This document shows, piece by piece, positions 8,037 through 16,032 of a stretch of DNA of 64,000 nt. This stretch comes from Chryseobacterium gilvum (GTDB lineage Bacteria > Bacteroidota > Bacteroidia > Flavobacteriales > Weeksellaceae): the NCBI RefSeq assembly GCF_025628965.1, contig NZ_JAOTEN010000003.1, forward strand, positions 248,001 through 312,000, written 5' to 3'. The number at the start of each line of letters is the position of its first letter. Positions within the stretch are counted from its first letter, which is position 1. The notes beneath the pieces were generated by a model, which saw nothing but the letters and a program-made list of their open reading frames with translations, had not been told where the DNA came from and did not search any database. The position numbers and the translations under genes were made by a program.

Positions 8037-9029
8037 CTATTGATTATTCAGTAAAATGGCTGCTTCTTTTGCCGCATAGGTGAAAATCATATCGGCTCCG
8101 GCTCGTTTAAAACACGTTAAACTTTCAATAATGGCTTTATCATTATCCAGCCAGCCGTTTTGGGCAGCCGCTTTCAGCATGGCATATTCTCCGCTTACAT
8201 TATAAACCGCTATAGGCAGATCAATTGCTTCACGCACTTTGGCCACAATATCCAGGTATGGGAGACCCGGTTTGATCATAATAATATCTGCGCCTTCTTC
8301 TACATCTTTAAAAACCTCATTTAACGCTTCCCGGGAATTATGAAAATCCATCTGATAGGTTTTTTTATCTTTTGGAATATCCATATTATCTTTCGGAGCA
8401 CTATCTAAAGCACTTCTGAATGGCCCGTAAAAAGAACTCGCGTATTTGGCAGCATAGCTCAAAATCCCAACATCAGTAAATCCGTTTTCTTCCAATGCTT
8501 CACGGATGGTCAATACTCTTCCATCCATCATATCACTTGGCGCCACAATATCGGCTCCGGCTTCTGCATGGGAAACCGCCATTCTTGCCAAAGCGTCATT
8601 GGTTGCGTCATTGGCAATTTTTCCGTTTTCAATAATTCCGTCATGGCCGTATATAGAATACGGATCCAAAGCGACATCGGGCATAATGATCATTTCCGGA
8701 AGCGCATCTTTAATAGCTTTGATGGTGTTCTGCATCAATCCGTTTTTATTCCAGGCTTCTTTTCCGGTATTGTCTTTCAAATCTTCAGACACTTTCATGT
8801 ACAGATTGACTGCTTTTACACCCAAAGAAAATAATGTTCTGCACTCTTTCACCGTAAGATCAATACTTCTTCTGAAAATTCCGGGCATTGATGCAATCGC
8901 TTCTTCTTTGTTCTCACCTTCCATTACGAAAACGGGCATCACAAAATCACTTGTTGAGAGTATATTTTCCCTTACCAGACTCCTCATTGACTCACTCACT
9001 CTAAGCCTTCTGTTTCTTGAATATATCAT
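8037..9029 (-). CDS. hemB: porphobilinogen synthase (delta-aminolevulinic acid dehydratase)
   Basis: HemB joins two 5-aminolevulinate molecules to porphobilinogen in heme synthesis. The 330-residue protein has both Schiff-base lysines: K195 in SYAAKYASSFYGPFR and K253 in MIKPGLPYLD. The metal-site segment reads PDVALDPYSIYGHDG (117-131), with aspartates at 118, 122 and 130 where zinc enzymes have a cysteine triad. It therefore belongs to the magnesium-dependent class. Length is standard. The gene is monocistronic, between lptB and the divergent sorting-domain gene; a TAAATTTG box (9059-9066, minus strand) about 30 bases upstream may be its -7 element. Confidence 0.97.
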   Translation of the reverse strand: MIYSRNRRLRVSESMRSLVRENILSTSDFVMPVFVMEGENKEEAIASMPGIFRRSIDLTVKECRTLFSLGVKAVNLYMKVSEDLKDNTGKEAWNKNGLMQNTIKAIKDALPEMIIMPDVALDPYSIYGHDGIIENGKIANDATNDALARMAVSHAEAGADIVAPSDMMDGRVLTIREALEENGFTDVGILSYAAKYASSFYGPFRSALDSAPKDNMDIPKDKKTYQMDFHNSREALNEVFKDVEEGADIIMIKPGLPYLDIVAKVREAIDLPIAVYNVSGEYAMLKAAAQNGWLDNDKAIIESLTCFKRAGADMIFTYAAKEAAILLNNQ

Positions 9030-9088
9030 CTTTGGAATACTTTTTGAATAATTTATTGCAAATTTAATATAACTTCTATAAAAAACTA

Positions 9089-9119
9089 TTGCAGATGAAT
9101 AGAGAATTTATTATTTTTG
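9089..9119 (+). promoter_or_regulatory. Bacteroidota-type promoter of the sorting-domain gene
   Basis: TTG at 9089-9091 and TATTTTTG at 9112-9119 are separated by 20 bases, matching the -33/-7 arrangement known for Bacteroidota sigma factors. The predicted start of transcription is near 9125, giving a leader of about 24 bases before the ATG at 9149. This rules out earlier in-frame ATGs at 9089 and 9095. Confidence 0.6.
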
Positions 9120-9148
9120 TTTGTAACAATTATGCAAATTTATCGTTG

Positions 9149-9499
9149 ATGAGAAAACTTTTACTTTTATTCATATTTATGGGCGCTTTTGTCGGGTTTT
9201 CCGGTAATCTTAAAGCACAGCTAAAAGAGCCCAATTCCATCTCACAGAAATCTGATGACGGTGTTTTAGCAGCGTATCCGAATCCTGCTAAAGATTTTCT
9301 GGTTGTAAAAGCAAAAGATGCTGCTCTAAAAATAAAAAATGTTACTTTTTATTCCATTTTGGGAACTCAGGTTGCCAATTATTCAGTGAATGCCAACAAA
9401 GCGGAGATTAACATTGAAAAATTAAAGCCCGGAAAATACCTGATCCGTTATATATTAAGTGACAATACGCAAAAGGTTACTCAAATAGTAAAACAATAA
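9149..9499 (+). CDS. small secreted protein consisting almost only of a type IX sorting domain
   Basis: The 116-residue product has a signal peptide of about 23 residues (ending GNLKAQ) and then directly a Por-type C-terminal sorting domain, type A: the YPNP motif, the middle strand FYSILGTQV, and the terminal part LKPGKYLIRYILSDNTQKVTQIVKQ. Such domains direct cargo through the type IX secretion system, after which they are removed or linked to A-LPS. Here only about 20 residues (KEPNSISQK and the following bases) precede the domain, so no cargo is visible. The promoter at 9089-9119 fixes the start. It is monocistronic with its own terminator. Confidence 0.85.
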   Translation: MRKLLLLFIFMGAFVGFSGNLKAQLKEPNSISQKSDDGVLAAYPNPAKDFLVVKAKDAALKIKNVTFYSILGTQVANYSVNANKAEINIEKLKPGKYLIRYILSDNTQKVTQIVKQ

Positions 9500-9505
9500 T
9501 ATAGG

Positions 9506-9534
9506 AATCCTGATAATCATCAGGATTTTTTCTT
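9506..9534 (+). terminator. intrinsic terminator after the sorting-domain gene
   Basis: AATCCTGAT (9506-9514), a four-base loop AATC, and ATCAGGATT (9519-9527) form a perfect 9-base stem followed by a run of T residues. Confidence 0.85.
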
Positions 9535-9605
9535 TTAGATTAATTCTGTTTCAATAATTCCGTAACTTTCGGATTATTTTCTCTACTAACCGTAAAAACA
9601 AATTA

Positions 9606-10517
9606 ATGCTAAAAGCCGAACATATTACCAAAACCTACAATGCAGGAAAAAAAACAGCATTGGATGACTTTAGCATCAACGTTCCCCAAGGAAGCATCTA
9701 TGGTCTTTTAGGACCCAACGGAGCCGGGAAAACTTCTTTTATACGAATCATCAATCAGATTACACAGGCAGACTCCGGAGAGGTTTTCATCAATGGAGAT
9801 AAACTGAATCCCAATCACATCAGAGACATCGGATACATGCCTGAAGAAAGAGGCTTATATAAAAATATGAGTGTCGGAGACCAGATTCTTTACTTTGGAG
9901 AATTGAAAGGAATGCATAAAAATGATGCGTTACATGAAGCTAAAAAATGGTTTGAAAAACTTCATATCGATCAATGGTGGAAGAAAAAACTGTCTGAGCT
10001 TTCAAAAGGGATGGCTCAGAAAATACAGTTTGTAGTCACTGTGCTCCACAGGCCCCATTTATTGATTCTTGATGAGCCGTTTTCCGGTTTTGATCCTGTA
10101 AATGCCAATTTAATTAAAGATCAGATCATTGACCTTAAAAATAACGGAACGACCATTATCTTGTCTACCCACAGAATGGAAAGTGTAGAAGAAATGTGTG
10201 ATTATGTCGCATTGATAGACAATTCTAAGAAAATAATCGATGGGAGGGTTTTTGATGTAAGGGAAAAATTCAAGAAAAACATTTTCGGGATTACTCTTTC
10301 TGAGATAAAGGATGATGAGCTTCAAAATTTTAAAGGTAAATATGAGATTTTTAATCTAGCTACGGAAAATAGCCTCGTTTCTTTCGATCTTAAAAATACG
10401 GCCAATCAAAATGATATTTTACTGGATCTCATTCAAGTAGGAAAAGTAAGATCCTTTGACGAGAAAATTCCCAGTATGAACGAAGTATTTATAAATGCCG
10501 TAGGTAATCATTCTTAA
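9606..10517 (+). CDS. ABC transporter ATPase, NatA-like
   Basis: The 303-residue ATPase belongs to the ABC-2/NatA group. It shows Walker A GPNGAGKT (36-43), the relaxed signature ELSKGMAQK typical of NatA-like proteins, Walker B LLILDEPFSGFDP, and a C-terminal accessory domain of about 80 residues (DUF4162-like) that is usual in this group. It pairs with the permease two bases downstream to form a two-component exporter in the inner membrane. NatAB of Bacillus extrudes sodium; the substrate here is not known, and drug or lipid export is possible. Confidence 0.88.
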   Translation: MLKAEHITKTYNAGKKTALDDFSINVPQGSIYGLLGPNGAGKTSFIRIINQITQADSGEVFINGDKLNPNHIRDIGYMPEERGLYKNMSVGDQILYFGELKGMHKNDALHEAKKWFEKLHIDQWWKKKLSELSKGMAQKIQFVVTVLHRPHLLILDEPFSGFDPVNANLIKDQIIDLKNNGTTIILSTHRMESVEEMCDYVALIDNSKKIIDGRVFDVREKFKKNIFGITLSEIKDDELQNFKGKYEIFNLATENSLVSFDLKNTANQNDILLDLIQVGKVRSFDEKIPSMNEVFINAVGNHS

Positions 10518-10519
10518 TT

Positions 10520-11830
10520 ATGAATAATATTTATTTAATTACAAAGAGAGAATTTCTTACCCAGGTGAAGAAGAAATCTTTCGTTCTATTGACGCTGCTT
10601 GCACCATTAATGATTATCGGTTTTGGAGCAGTAATCGGTTTAATGTTTAAAGCCAACGAATCTCATACAAAAATAGAAGTTGTAGATAATAGCGGGCTTT
10701 TTAAAGGTCAAATAAAATCTAATGAAAAGCTAAATTATATTTTCGTTTCTGCTTCGGATGAAAAATCTAAGATAAAACATCTTAAAGACAATGAATCGGT
10801 TGATGGCATTCTGGTTTTACCTTCAATAAACGAGCAGAATTTTGATCAATTCCAAAAAAATACCCGTTTAATTATTAACAATAAAATAGGTTTTGATACA
10901 AAGATGCAGATTGTTTCCGACATCAATTCTGTGATCAGAAAAGAAAAAATCAAAAAGCTCGGTATTGCAGAAACTCAGCTTGAAAATTTAGATAAAAGCT
11001 TTGAGCTGAAAACCATTAATGTTTCTAATGACGATAAGGAAGATTCTGACCTTACTTTTGGTGTAAAAGCAGGTTTAAGCATGGCGTTGATGTACGTAAC
11101 ATTTATGTTCATCATCATTTACGGCGTGCGTGTGATGAGAAGTGTTCTAGAAGAGAAAAACAACCGTGTTGTGGAAATCATTATTTCTTCGGTAAAACCC
11201 TTTGAGCTGATGATGGGAAAAATTCTGGGCGTAACGCTGGTTGCGTTGACCCAGTTTATCGTCTGGATTACCATGTCGGTGATCGGAGCATTGTTTCTGA
11301 ATACCGGTTTTTCTTCTATTCAAAAAAGTATTCCCGGTGGTGACCAGAGTATGATCAATAAGCTTGATATTACACAAATTGCCACACAGGTTTCTCACAG
11401 TCTGCTAGAACTCAATTTTCCTTTGATCATTTTCGTTTTTATCGTTTTTTTCCTCTTAGGCTATATTTTCTACAGTTCAATTTACGCTGCGATCGGCTCT
11501 GCAGTTGATAATGAAACGGAAACGCAACAATTTACTTTATTTGCCATTCTTCCTTTAACTTTAGGGATGTACGGAAGTTTTTCTCTGATGAATAATCCCG
11601 ACGGACCTTTGGGTTTCTGGTTATCAATCATTCCATTTACCTCACCGGTTGCAATGATTGCAAGAATTCCTTACGGTGTTCCTGCATGGCAGATTGCTCT
11701 TTCAATAGGATTGCTTTTGATAACAACTGTTTTTATGATTTTCCTGGCCGGAAAAATTTACAGAGTAGGAATTTTAATGTACGGAAATAAAGCCACTTTG
11801 AAAGAGCTTTGGAAATGGATCAGAAGTTAG
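10520..11830 (+). CDS. ABC-2 type permease, NatB-like
   Basis: The 436-residue membrane protein has the ABC-2/NatB architecture: one N-terminal helix (about 21-43), a large extracytoplasmic domain of about 130 residues, then five or more helices in the C-terminal half, starting near residue 183 with AGLSMALMYVTFMFIIIYGV. The charged loop EEKNNRVVEII that follows is typical of the family and contacts the ATPase. It begins two bases after the NatA-like ATPase stop and ends at a strong terminator, so the two genes form a complete unit. The substrate is unknown. Confidence 0.87.
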   Translation: MNNIYLITKREFLTQVKKKSFVLLTLLAPLMIIGFGAVIGLMFKANESHTKIEVVDNSGLFKGQIKSNEKLNYIFVSASDEKSKIKHLKDNESVDGILVLPSINEQNFDQFQKNTRLIINNKIGFDTKMQIVSDINSVIRKEKIKKLGIAETQLENLDKSFELKTINVSNDDKEDSDLTFGVKAGLSMALMYVTFMFIIIYGVRVMRSVLEEKNNRVVEIIISSVKPFELMMGKILGVTLVALTQFIVWITMSVIGALFLNTGFSSIQKSIPGGDQSMINKLDITQIATQVSHSLLELNFPLIIFVFIVFFLLGYIFYSSIYAAIGSAVDNETETQQFTLFAILPLTLGMYGSFSLMNNPDGPLGFWLSIIPFTSPVAMIARIPYGVPAWQIALSIGLLLITTVFMIFLAGKIYRVGILMYGNKATLKELWKWIRS

Positions 11831-11856
11831 ATTCAAAATAAATAATTAAAACAAAA

Positions 11857-11880
11857 ATCCCGGGATATGTATCCCGGGAT
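11857..11880. terminator. strong bidirectional terminator
   Basis: ATCCCGGGAT is repeated as a perfect inverted repeat (11857-11866 and 11871-11880) around the loop ATGT, flanked by A5 on the left and a long T run on the right. It separates the NatAB-like unit from the convergent outer-membrane protein gene. Confidence 0.88.
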
Positions 11881-11902
11881 TTTTTTTATATCTGAATGTC
11901 TA

Positions 11903-12547
11903 TTATTCAAAGATGTAGCTTAAAGTTAAGCTCAGAACCTGTTCTGATTTTCTTTTCTTAGAATTCGCATCAAGTTTTGATTCATCCAAATCCGGATAGG
12001 TGTTGGTGAGACCTAAGTCATATTTTAAAGCCAGCTCTAGCTGTCTTTTATAACTATATCCTATTCCAAGACCCACTGCAAAATTGAATGAGCTAGCTTT
12101 TCCTTGCTGGTCAAGCTTATATATTTCTCTCGATTCATTTTTAACTTTCTGATTCAGTAAAAAATTAAATCTCGGACCGACCATTCCAAAGAATTCTGAT
12201 TCTGCTTCAGAAAAATATCCTTTAAAATAAACAGGTACACTGATGTAGTTATTTGCATACACAGCATCATATCCTTTAATGCCTTTAGCGTCTTTATCTT
12301 TTCCAGACTCTCCGGCTCCGTAATAGGTCACCTCCGGCTGAAGATAAAACTGATCAGCTCCTCCAAGTGGAATCAGTGCCAAAACACCTCCCTGAAAAGC
12401 AAATCTGGGTCCTGAAGGATTGTGAGCATTCTTAACGCGGGAATAATTTCCGCCCACGGTAAGACCAAATCTTGTACTGCTGAGATCGATCTGCGCAAAA
12501 GATAACGCAGAAGAAGCCACAGCAGCGAGTAATAAAATTTTTTTCAT
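11903..12547 (-). CDS. outer-membrane beta-barrel protein
   Basis: The start at 12547 gives a classic signal peptide, MKKILLLAAVASSALSFAQ; a longer frame from 12595 would overlap sucD and hide it. The mature part alternates polar and hydrophobic residues in short strands (FGLTVGGNYSRV, QFYLQPEVTYYG, YISVPVYFKGYF) and ends with aromatic-terminal VLSLTLSYIFE, as in small porin-like or OmpW/PorT-like eight-stranded barrels. The product has 214 residues. It lies 16 bases downstream of sucD and may be co-transcribed with it. The function in the outer membrane is unknown. Confidence 0.78.
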   Translation of the reverse strand: MKKILLLAAVASSALSFAQIDLSSTRFGLTVGGNYSRVKNAHNPSGPRFAFQGGVLALIPLGGADQFYLQPEVTYYGAGESGKDKDAKGIKGYDAVYANNYISVPVYFKGYFSEAESEFFGMVGPRFNFLLNQKVKNESREIYKLDQQGKASSFNFAVGLGIGYSYKRQLELALKYDLGLTNTYPDLDESKLDANSKKRKSEQVLSLTLSYIFE

Positions 12548-12563
12548 ATCATTTGTTTTTATA

Positions 12564-13436
12564 TTATCCCAAAATTTTAGCAACAGTAACACCAATGTCT
12601 GCAGGGGAATCTACCACATTGATACCGTTTTCTCTCATAATTTCCATTTTTGCCTGTGCTGTATCTTCATCACCACCTACAATTGCACCAGCATGACCCA
12701 TTGTTCTTCCTTTAGGAGCAGTCTGTCCTGCAATAAAACCAACAACCGGCTTTGTAGAACCACTCGCTTTGTACCATCTTGCAGCTTCCGCTTCAAGGCC
12801 TCCACCAATTTCACCGATCATCACAACCGCTTCCGTTTCAGGATCATTGATGAATAATTCTAATGCTTCTCTTGTTGTCGTTCCGATAATTGGGTCTCCG
12901 CCGATCCCGATTGCCGTAGAGATTCCGTAACCTGCTTTTACAACCTGGTCTGCAGCTTCGTAAGTAAGTGTTCCTGATTTTGAAACGATCCCTACTTTCC
13001 CTTTTTTGAAAACAAAACCTGGCATAATACCAATTTTAGCTTCATCAGAAGTAATGATTCCCGGACAGTTTGGCCCGATCAATCTGCATTCTTTGTCTGC
13101 AATGTATGATTTTACTTTTACCATATCTGCAACAGGAATACCTTCTGTAATACATACAATTACTTTAATCCCTGCTTCGGCAGCTTCCATAATAGCATCT
13201 GCAGCAAATGCAGGGGGTACGAATATAATACTTACATTGGCACCTGCTTTTTCCACAGCGTCTGTAACAGTGTTAAATACTGGCTTACCCAAATGCTCGC
13301 TTCCTCCTTTTCCGGGAGTAACACCGCCCACTACGTTGGTTCCGTATTCAATCATCTGACCTGCATGGAAAGTACCTTCGTTCCCTGTAAATCCTTGTAC
13401 AATTACTTTAGAATCTTTGTTTACTAAAATTGACAT
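12564..13436 (-). CDS. sucD: succinate-CoA ligase, alpha subunit
   Basis: SucD with SucC interconverts succinyl-CoA and succinate with formation of a nucleoside triphosphate in the TCA cycle. The 290-residue protein contains the CoA-binding N-terminal fold ([16 protein letters not shown]), the GPNCPGIIT segment (121-129) and the phosphohistidine motif [13 protein letters not shown] with H248. Length is standard. No sucC lies nearby, which is common in Flavobacteriia where the two subunits are coded apart. A TAAATTTG box lies about 43 bases upstream on the minus strand. Confidence 0.97.
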   Translation of the reverse strand: MSILVNKDSKVIVQGFTGNEGTFHAGQMIEYGTNVVGGVTPGKGGSEHLGKPVFNTVTDAVEKAGANVSIIFVPPAFAADAIMEAAEAGIKVIVCITEGIPVADMVKVKSYIADKECRLIGPNCPGIITSDEAKIGIMPGFVFKKGKVGIVSKSGTLTYEAADQVVKAGYGISTAIGIGGDPIIGTTTREALELFINDPETEAVVMIGEIGGGLEAEAARWYKASGSTKPVVGFIAGQTAPKGRTMGHAGAIVGGDEDTAQAKMEIMRENGINVVDSPADIGVTVAKILG

Positions 13437-13478
13437 TTTATTGTTGTTTTAATTTATTTTTAACTTTTTTAATGCTCA

Positions 13479-13486
13479 CAAATTTA
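13479..13486 (-). promoter_or_regulatory. -7 element of sucD
   Basis: The minus strand reads TAAATTTG, matching TAnnTTTG, 42 bases before the sucD ATG. A -33 TTG at the proper distance is not evident. Confidence 0.4.
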
Positions 13487-13526
13487 CTTATTTTTCTTTG
13501 ATTTCAGATAAAACCAGATCATTTGT

Positions 13527-14429
13527 TTATTTGAGTTTTCTCAGCTTCACTTCTTTTTTAAGATAGGTTTTAAAATCTTCAGCAAACATTCCGATGTAGG
13601 TGCCTTTTTTAAGGTCTCTGTTGACACCGGTTTTCCCTAATATGACAGATCCTGCTTCAATAGAATTTCCGGAAGCAACTCCTACCTGTCCCCATAGGGT
13701 GACTTCATCGCCGATGATACAGCAACCCGCGATTCCTACCTGAGAAGCAATGAGGCATCTTTTGCCGATGATGGTATCATGACCTACCTGAATCTGGTTA
13801 TCCAGGACAGAGCCTTCCCCAATAATAGTAGAATCTGTCACCCCTCTGTCGATGGTACAGCCGTTTCCTATTTCTACATTGTTTTCAATAATGATATTTC
13901 CCACAGAAATTAATCTGTCATAATTTCCGTTGAGTTTTCTGTAGTAAAACGCGTCGCCGCCCAAAACCGTATTAGACTGGATAATGACATTATCCCCGAT
14001 TACCGTTCTGTCACCAATTACCACGTTTGGGAAAATAATGGTATTTTTTCCGATCACGACATGGTTTCCAATAACTGCGGAAGGGTGAATTTTTGTGCCT
14101 TCCCCAATCTCCACATCGTGTAATGTTTCCGTAAAGTTGTAAATTTTTGTGAAATGGGTATTGATTCTATTAAAATCCCTGAAAGGGTCATCTGAGATTA
14201 AAAGTGCTTTTCCGGGAGGACATTCTACTTCTTTATCAATTAAAATAATAGTTGCGGCAGAATGAAGTGCTTTATCATAATATTTAGGATGATTGACGAA
14301 AACAATTTCGCCGGATTTTACCCGGTGAATCTCATTGGTTCCTAAAACCTGAAAATCTTCGTACCCAATAAATTTTGCTCCGATCAGGTCTGCAATGGTT
14401 TTTAATTTCTGTGGCTGATGAAATGTCAT
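13527..14429 (-). CDS. LpxD-like UDP-3-O-acylglucosamine N-acyltransferase paralogue
   Basis: The 300-residue protein has the LpxD layout: an N-terminal uridine-binding domain (about 1-95) and then a left-handed beta helix of hexapeptide repeats (IGEGTKIHPSAVIGNHVVIG). The expected catalytic histidine sits in QIQVGHDTIIG. It is about 45 residues shorter than the LpxD at 17423-18454, mainly at the C-terminus, where that protein has its three-helix acyl-carrier-binding tail. It may transfer a different acyl chain to a lipid A precursor or to another nucleotide sugar. It follows efp after a 225-base gap with palindromes. Confidence 0.8.
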   Translation of the reverse strand: MTFHQPQKLKTIADLIGAKFIGYEDFQVLGTNEIHRVKSGEIVFVNHPKYYDKALHSAATIILIDKEVECPPGKALLISDDPFRDFNRINTHFTKIYNFTETLHDVEIGEGTKIHPSAVIGNHVVIGKNTIIFPNVVIGDRTVIGDNVIIQSNTVLGGDAFYYRKLNGNYDRLISVGNIIIENNVEIGNGCTIDRGVTDSTIIGEGSVLDNQIQVGHDTIIGKRCLIASQVGIAGCCIIGDEVTLWGQVGVASGNSIEAGSVILGKTGVNRDLKKGTYIGMFAEDFKTYLKKEVKLRKLK

Positions 14430-14453
14430 ATAGTATAGATACTTAATTTTATC

Positions 14454-14486
14454 AACGCTTTCAGGGTTTGGAACCCTGAAAGCGTT
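14454..14486. repeat. perfect 15-base palindrome
   Basis: AACGCTTTCAGGGTT (14454-14468) and its exact complement (14472-14486) flank the three-base loop TGG. It is followed by TTTTAT on the plus strand but has no U tract on the minus strand, which is the direction of the flanking genes, so it is not a simple terminator for efp. It may be an intergenic repeat element. Confidence 0.6.
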
Positions 14487-14502
14487 TTATTCTCCCAAAT
14501 GT

Positions 14503-14600
14503 TGCAGCCCGACCTGAGTGGAGCTCTTTTTGCAGATTTTACAAGGAAAATGCATTGCAAAATCTGCAAAAAAGCGGGAACGGAGGGCGGAAAAAGCTGC
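14503..14600. repeat. REP-like imperfect palindromic element
   Basis: A 98-base segment starts GCAGCCCGACC and ends with GGAGGGCGGAAAAAGCTGC, so its ends pair imperfectly. Inside, TTTTTGCAGATTTT (14527-14540) pairs perfectly with AAAATCTGCAAAAA (14559-14572). Elements of this shape, with GAGTGGAGC and GCGGGAACGGAGGGCGG arms, recur in flavobacterial intergenic regions as far as I recall. It lies between efp and the lpxD-like gene. Confidence 0.6.
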
Positions 14601-14654
14601 TATAAATAAAATGGAAGCATAAAGATGACTTCAGGCTTCCAATGTTGTACTGTT

Positions 14655-15218
14655 TTATTTTACCCGTTCCAGATAAGAACCGTCTTCTGTACTTACTTTG
14701 ATCTTGTCTCCCGGCTCGATAAACAAAGGAACCATTACTCGTGCACCTGTTTCTACGATCGCGTTTTTCAAAGCGTTGGTTGCCGTATTTCCTTTCACAC
14801 CAGGATCTGCTTCGGTAACTTCTAAATAAACTGATTGGGGAAGTTCTGCAGAAAGCGGAGTTTCATCGGCTTCTTTCAGAATAATCGTCACTTCTTCTCC
14901 AGCTTTCATCAACTGGGAATTTTCGATCATTTCTTTTCCTAAGTAAAGCTGAGAAAAATCTTCATTGTTCATAAAGTGGAAACCATTTTCATCATCATAC
15001 AGATATTGAAATTTTCTGGTAATCACTTTTACCTCATCAATTTTATGACCTGCAGAGAAAGTATTGTCCAATACTTTTCCGTTGGTTACTGATTTTAATT
15101 TTGTTCTCACAAATGCGGGACCTTTTCCAGGTTTTACATGCATAAATTCGATCACTTTGAATATATCATTGCTGAATTCTATGCAAAGCCCTTTTTTTAT
15201 ATCGTTACTCGTTGCCAT
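14655..15218 (-). CDS. efp: translation elongation factor P
   Basis: EF-P binds the ribosome between P and E sites and relieves stalling at polyproline stretches. The 187-residue protein has the KOW-like domain I with the loop HVKPGKGPAFVRTKL, the functional lysine being K32, followed by two OB-fold domains and the C-terminal signature around GDKIKVSTEDGSYLERVK. In other bacteria the lysine is modified; the modifying enzyme is not in view. It follows lpxA after 25 bases at the end of the lipid A operon, a common order in Bacteroidota. Confidence 0.97.
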   Translation of the reverse strand: MATSNDIKKGLCIEFSNDIFKVIEFMHVKPGKGPAFVRTKLKSVTNGKVLDNTFSAGHKIDEVKVITRKFQYLYDDENGFHFMNNEDFSQLYLGKEMIENSQLMKAGEEVTIILKEADETPLSAELPQSVYLEVTEADPGVKGNTATNALKNAIVETGARVMVPLFIEPGDKIKVSTEDGSYLERVK

Positions 15219-15243
15219 GAAGGTATTTTGTTTTATTTTTTTA

Positions 15244-16032
15244 TTATTCTTTTCCTGTTCCGTATCCTTTTACAATCCCTCTTGGAGAATTCTGGATAAA
15301 TTGTAGAATTTCATCTCTTTCTGCGGTAGAAAGCATTTCTTTTTCGATGTGGGAGACGGCTTGAGAGACGTTCATTTTCATCTGAAAAATGGCTCTGTAT
15401 ATTTTCTGGATTTCAAAAATCTTTTCGTTGGTAAATCCTCTTCTTCTTAAACCTACGGAGTTGATCCCTGCATACGCCATCGGTTCTCTTGCTACTTTTA
15501 CATAAGGCGGGATATCTTTTCTTACCAAAGTACCTCCCGAAATCATGACGTGTTTCCCGATTTTCCCAAACTGATGAACGGCACTGAGGCCTCCCATTAC
15601 GGTATAATCGCCAATTTCTACATGTCCTGCAATACCACAACCGTTTACAATAATGACATGATCACCAATAATGCAATCGTGAGCGATATGTGAAGTTGCC
15701 ATAATCAGGCAATTGGTTCCTATTTTGGTAAAACCCAGTGCTTTGGTCCCCCGATTGACGGTAACACATTCTCTGATTGTGGTCTCGTCGCCGATGATGG
15801 TTTGGGTATCTTCCCCATCGAATTTTAAATCCTGAGGAATGGCGGAAATTACAGTTCCCGGAAAAATTCTGCAGTTTTTACCAATTCTAGCACCATCCAT
15901 GATGGTCACGTTTGATCCGATCCAGGTACCTTCCCCGATTTCCACATCACCTGCAATGGTTGTAAATGGTTCTACAATTACATTTTTGCTGATTTTTGCG
16001 CGTTTGTCAACGGCAGCCAATTGATGAATCAT
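15244..16032 (-). CDS. lpxA: UDP-N-acetylglucosamine O-acyltransferase
   Basis: LpxA performs the first step of lipid A synthesis, moving a 3-hydroxyacyl chain from acyl carrier protein to the 3-OH of UDP-GlcNAc. The 262-residue protein is a left-handed beta helix from about residue 5 to 185 with the catalytic histidine in SHIAHDCIIGDHV, and a C-terminal helical acyl-carrier-binding part starting near GLRRRGFTNEKI. The length matches the family. Its ATG follows the lpxC/fabZ stop without a gap, so the two are co-transcribed and probably coupled. Confidence 0.97.
   Translation of the reverse strand: MIHQLAAVDKRAKISKNVIVEPFTTIAGDVEIGEGTWIGSNVTIMDGARIGKNCRIFPGTVISAIPQDLKFDGEDTQTIIGDETTIRECVTVNRGTKALGFTKIGTNCLIMATSHIAHDCIIGDHVIIVNGCGIAGHVEIGDYTVMGGLSAVHQFGKIGKHVMISGGTLVRKDIPPYVKVAREPMAYAGINSVGLRRRGFTNEKIFEIQKIYRAIFQMKMNVSQAVSHIEKEMLSTAERDEILQFIQNSPRGIVKGYGTGKE

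Noticed and set aside
8506..9051. Long open frame on the plus strand opposite hemB
   Set aside because: It lies entirely antisense to a clear hemB, has no recognisable domain, and starts and ends without promoter or terminator. It is a shadow of the coding strand.
9089..9148. Upstream ATG codons of the sorting-domain gene
   Set aside because: They overlap the -33 and -7 boxes, and only the ATG at 9149 begins a proper signal peptide.
14454..14486. Terminator for efp
   Set aside because: The hairpin is perfect, but no U tract follows it on the minus strand, so I list it as a repeat.
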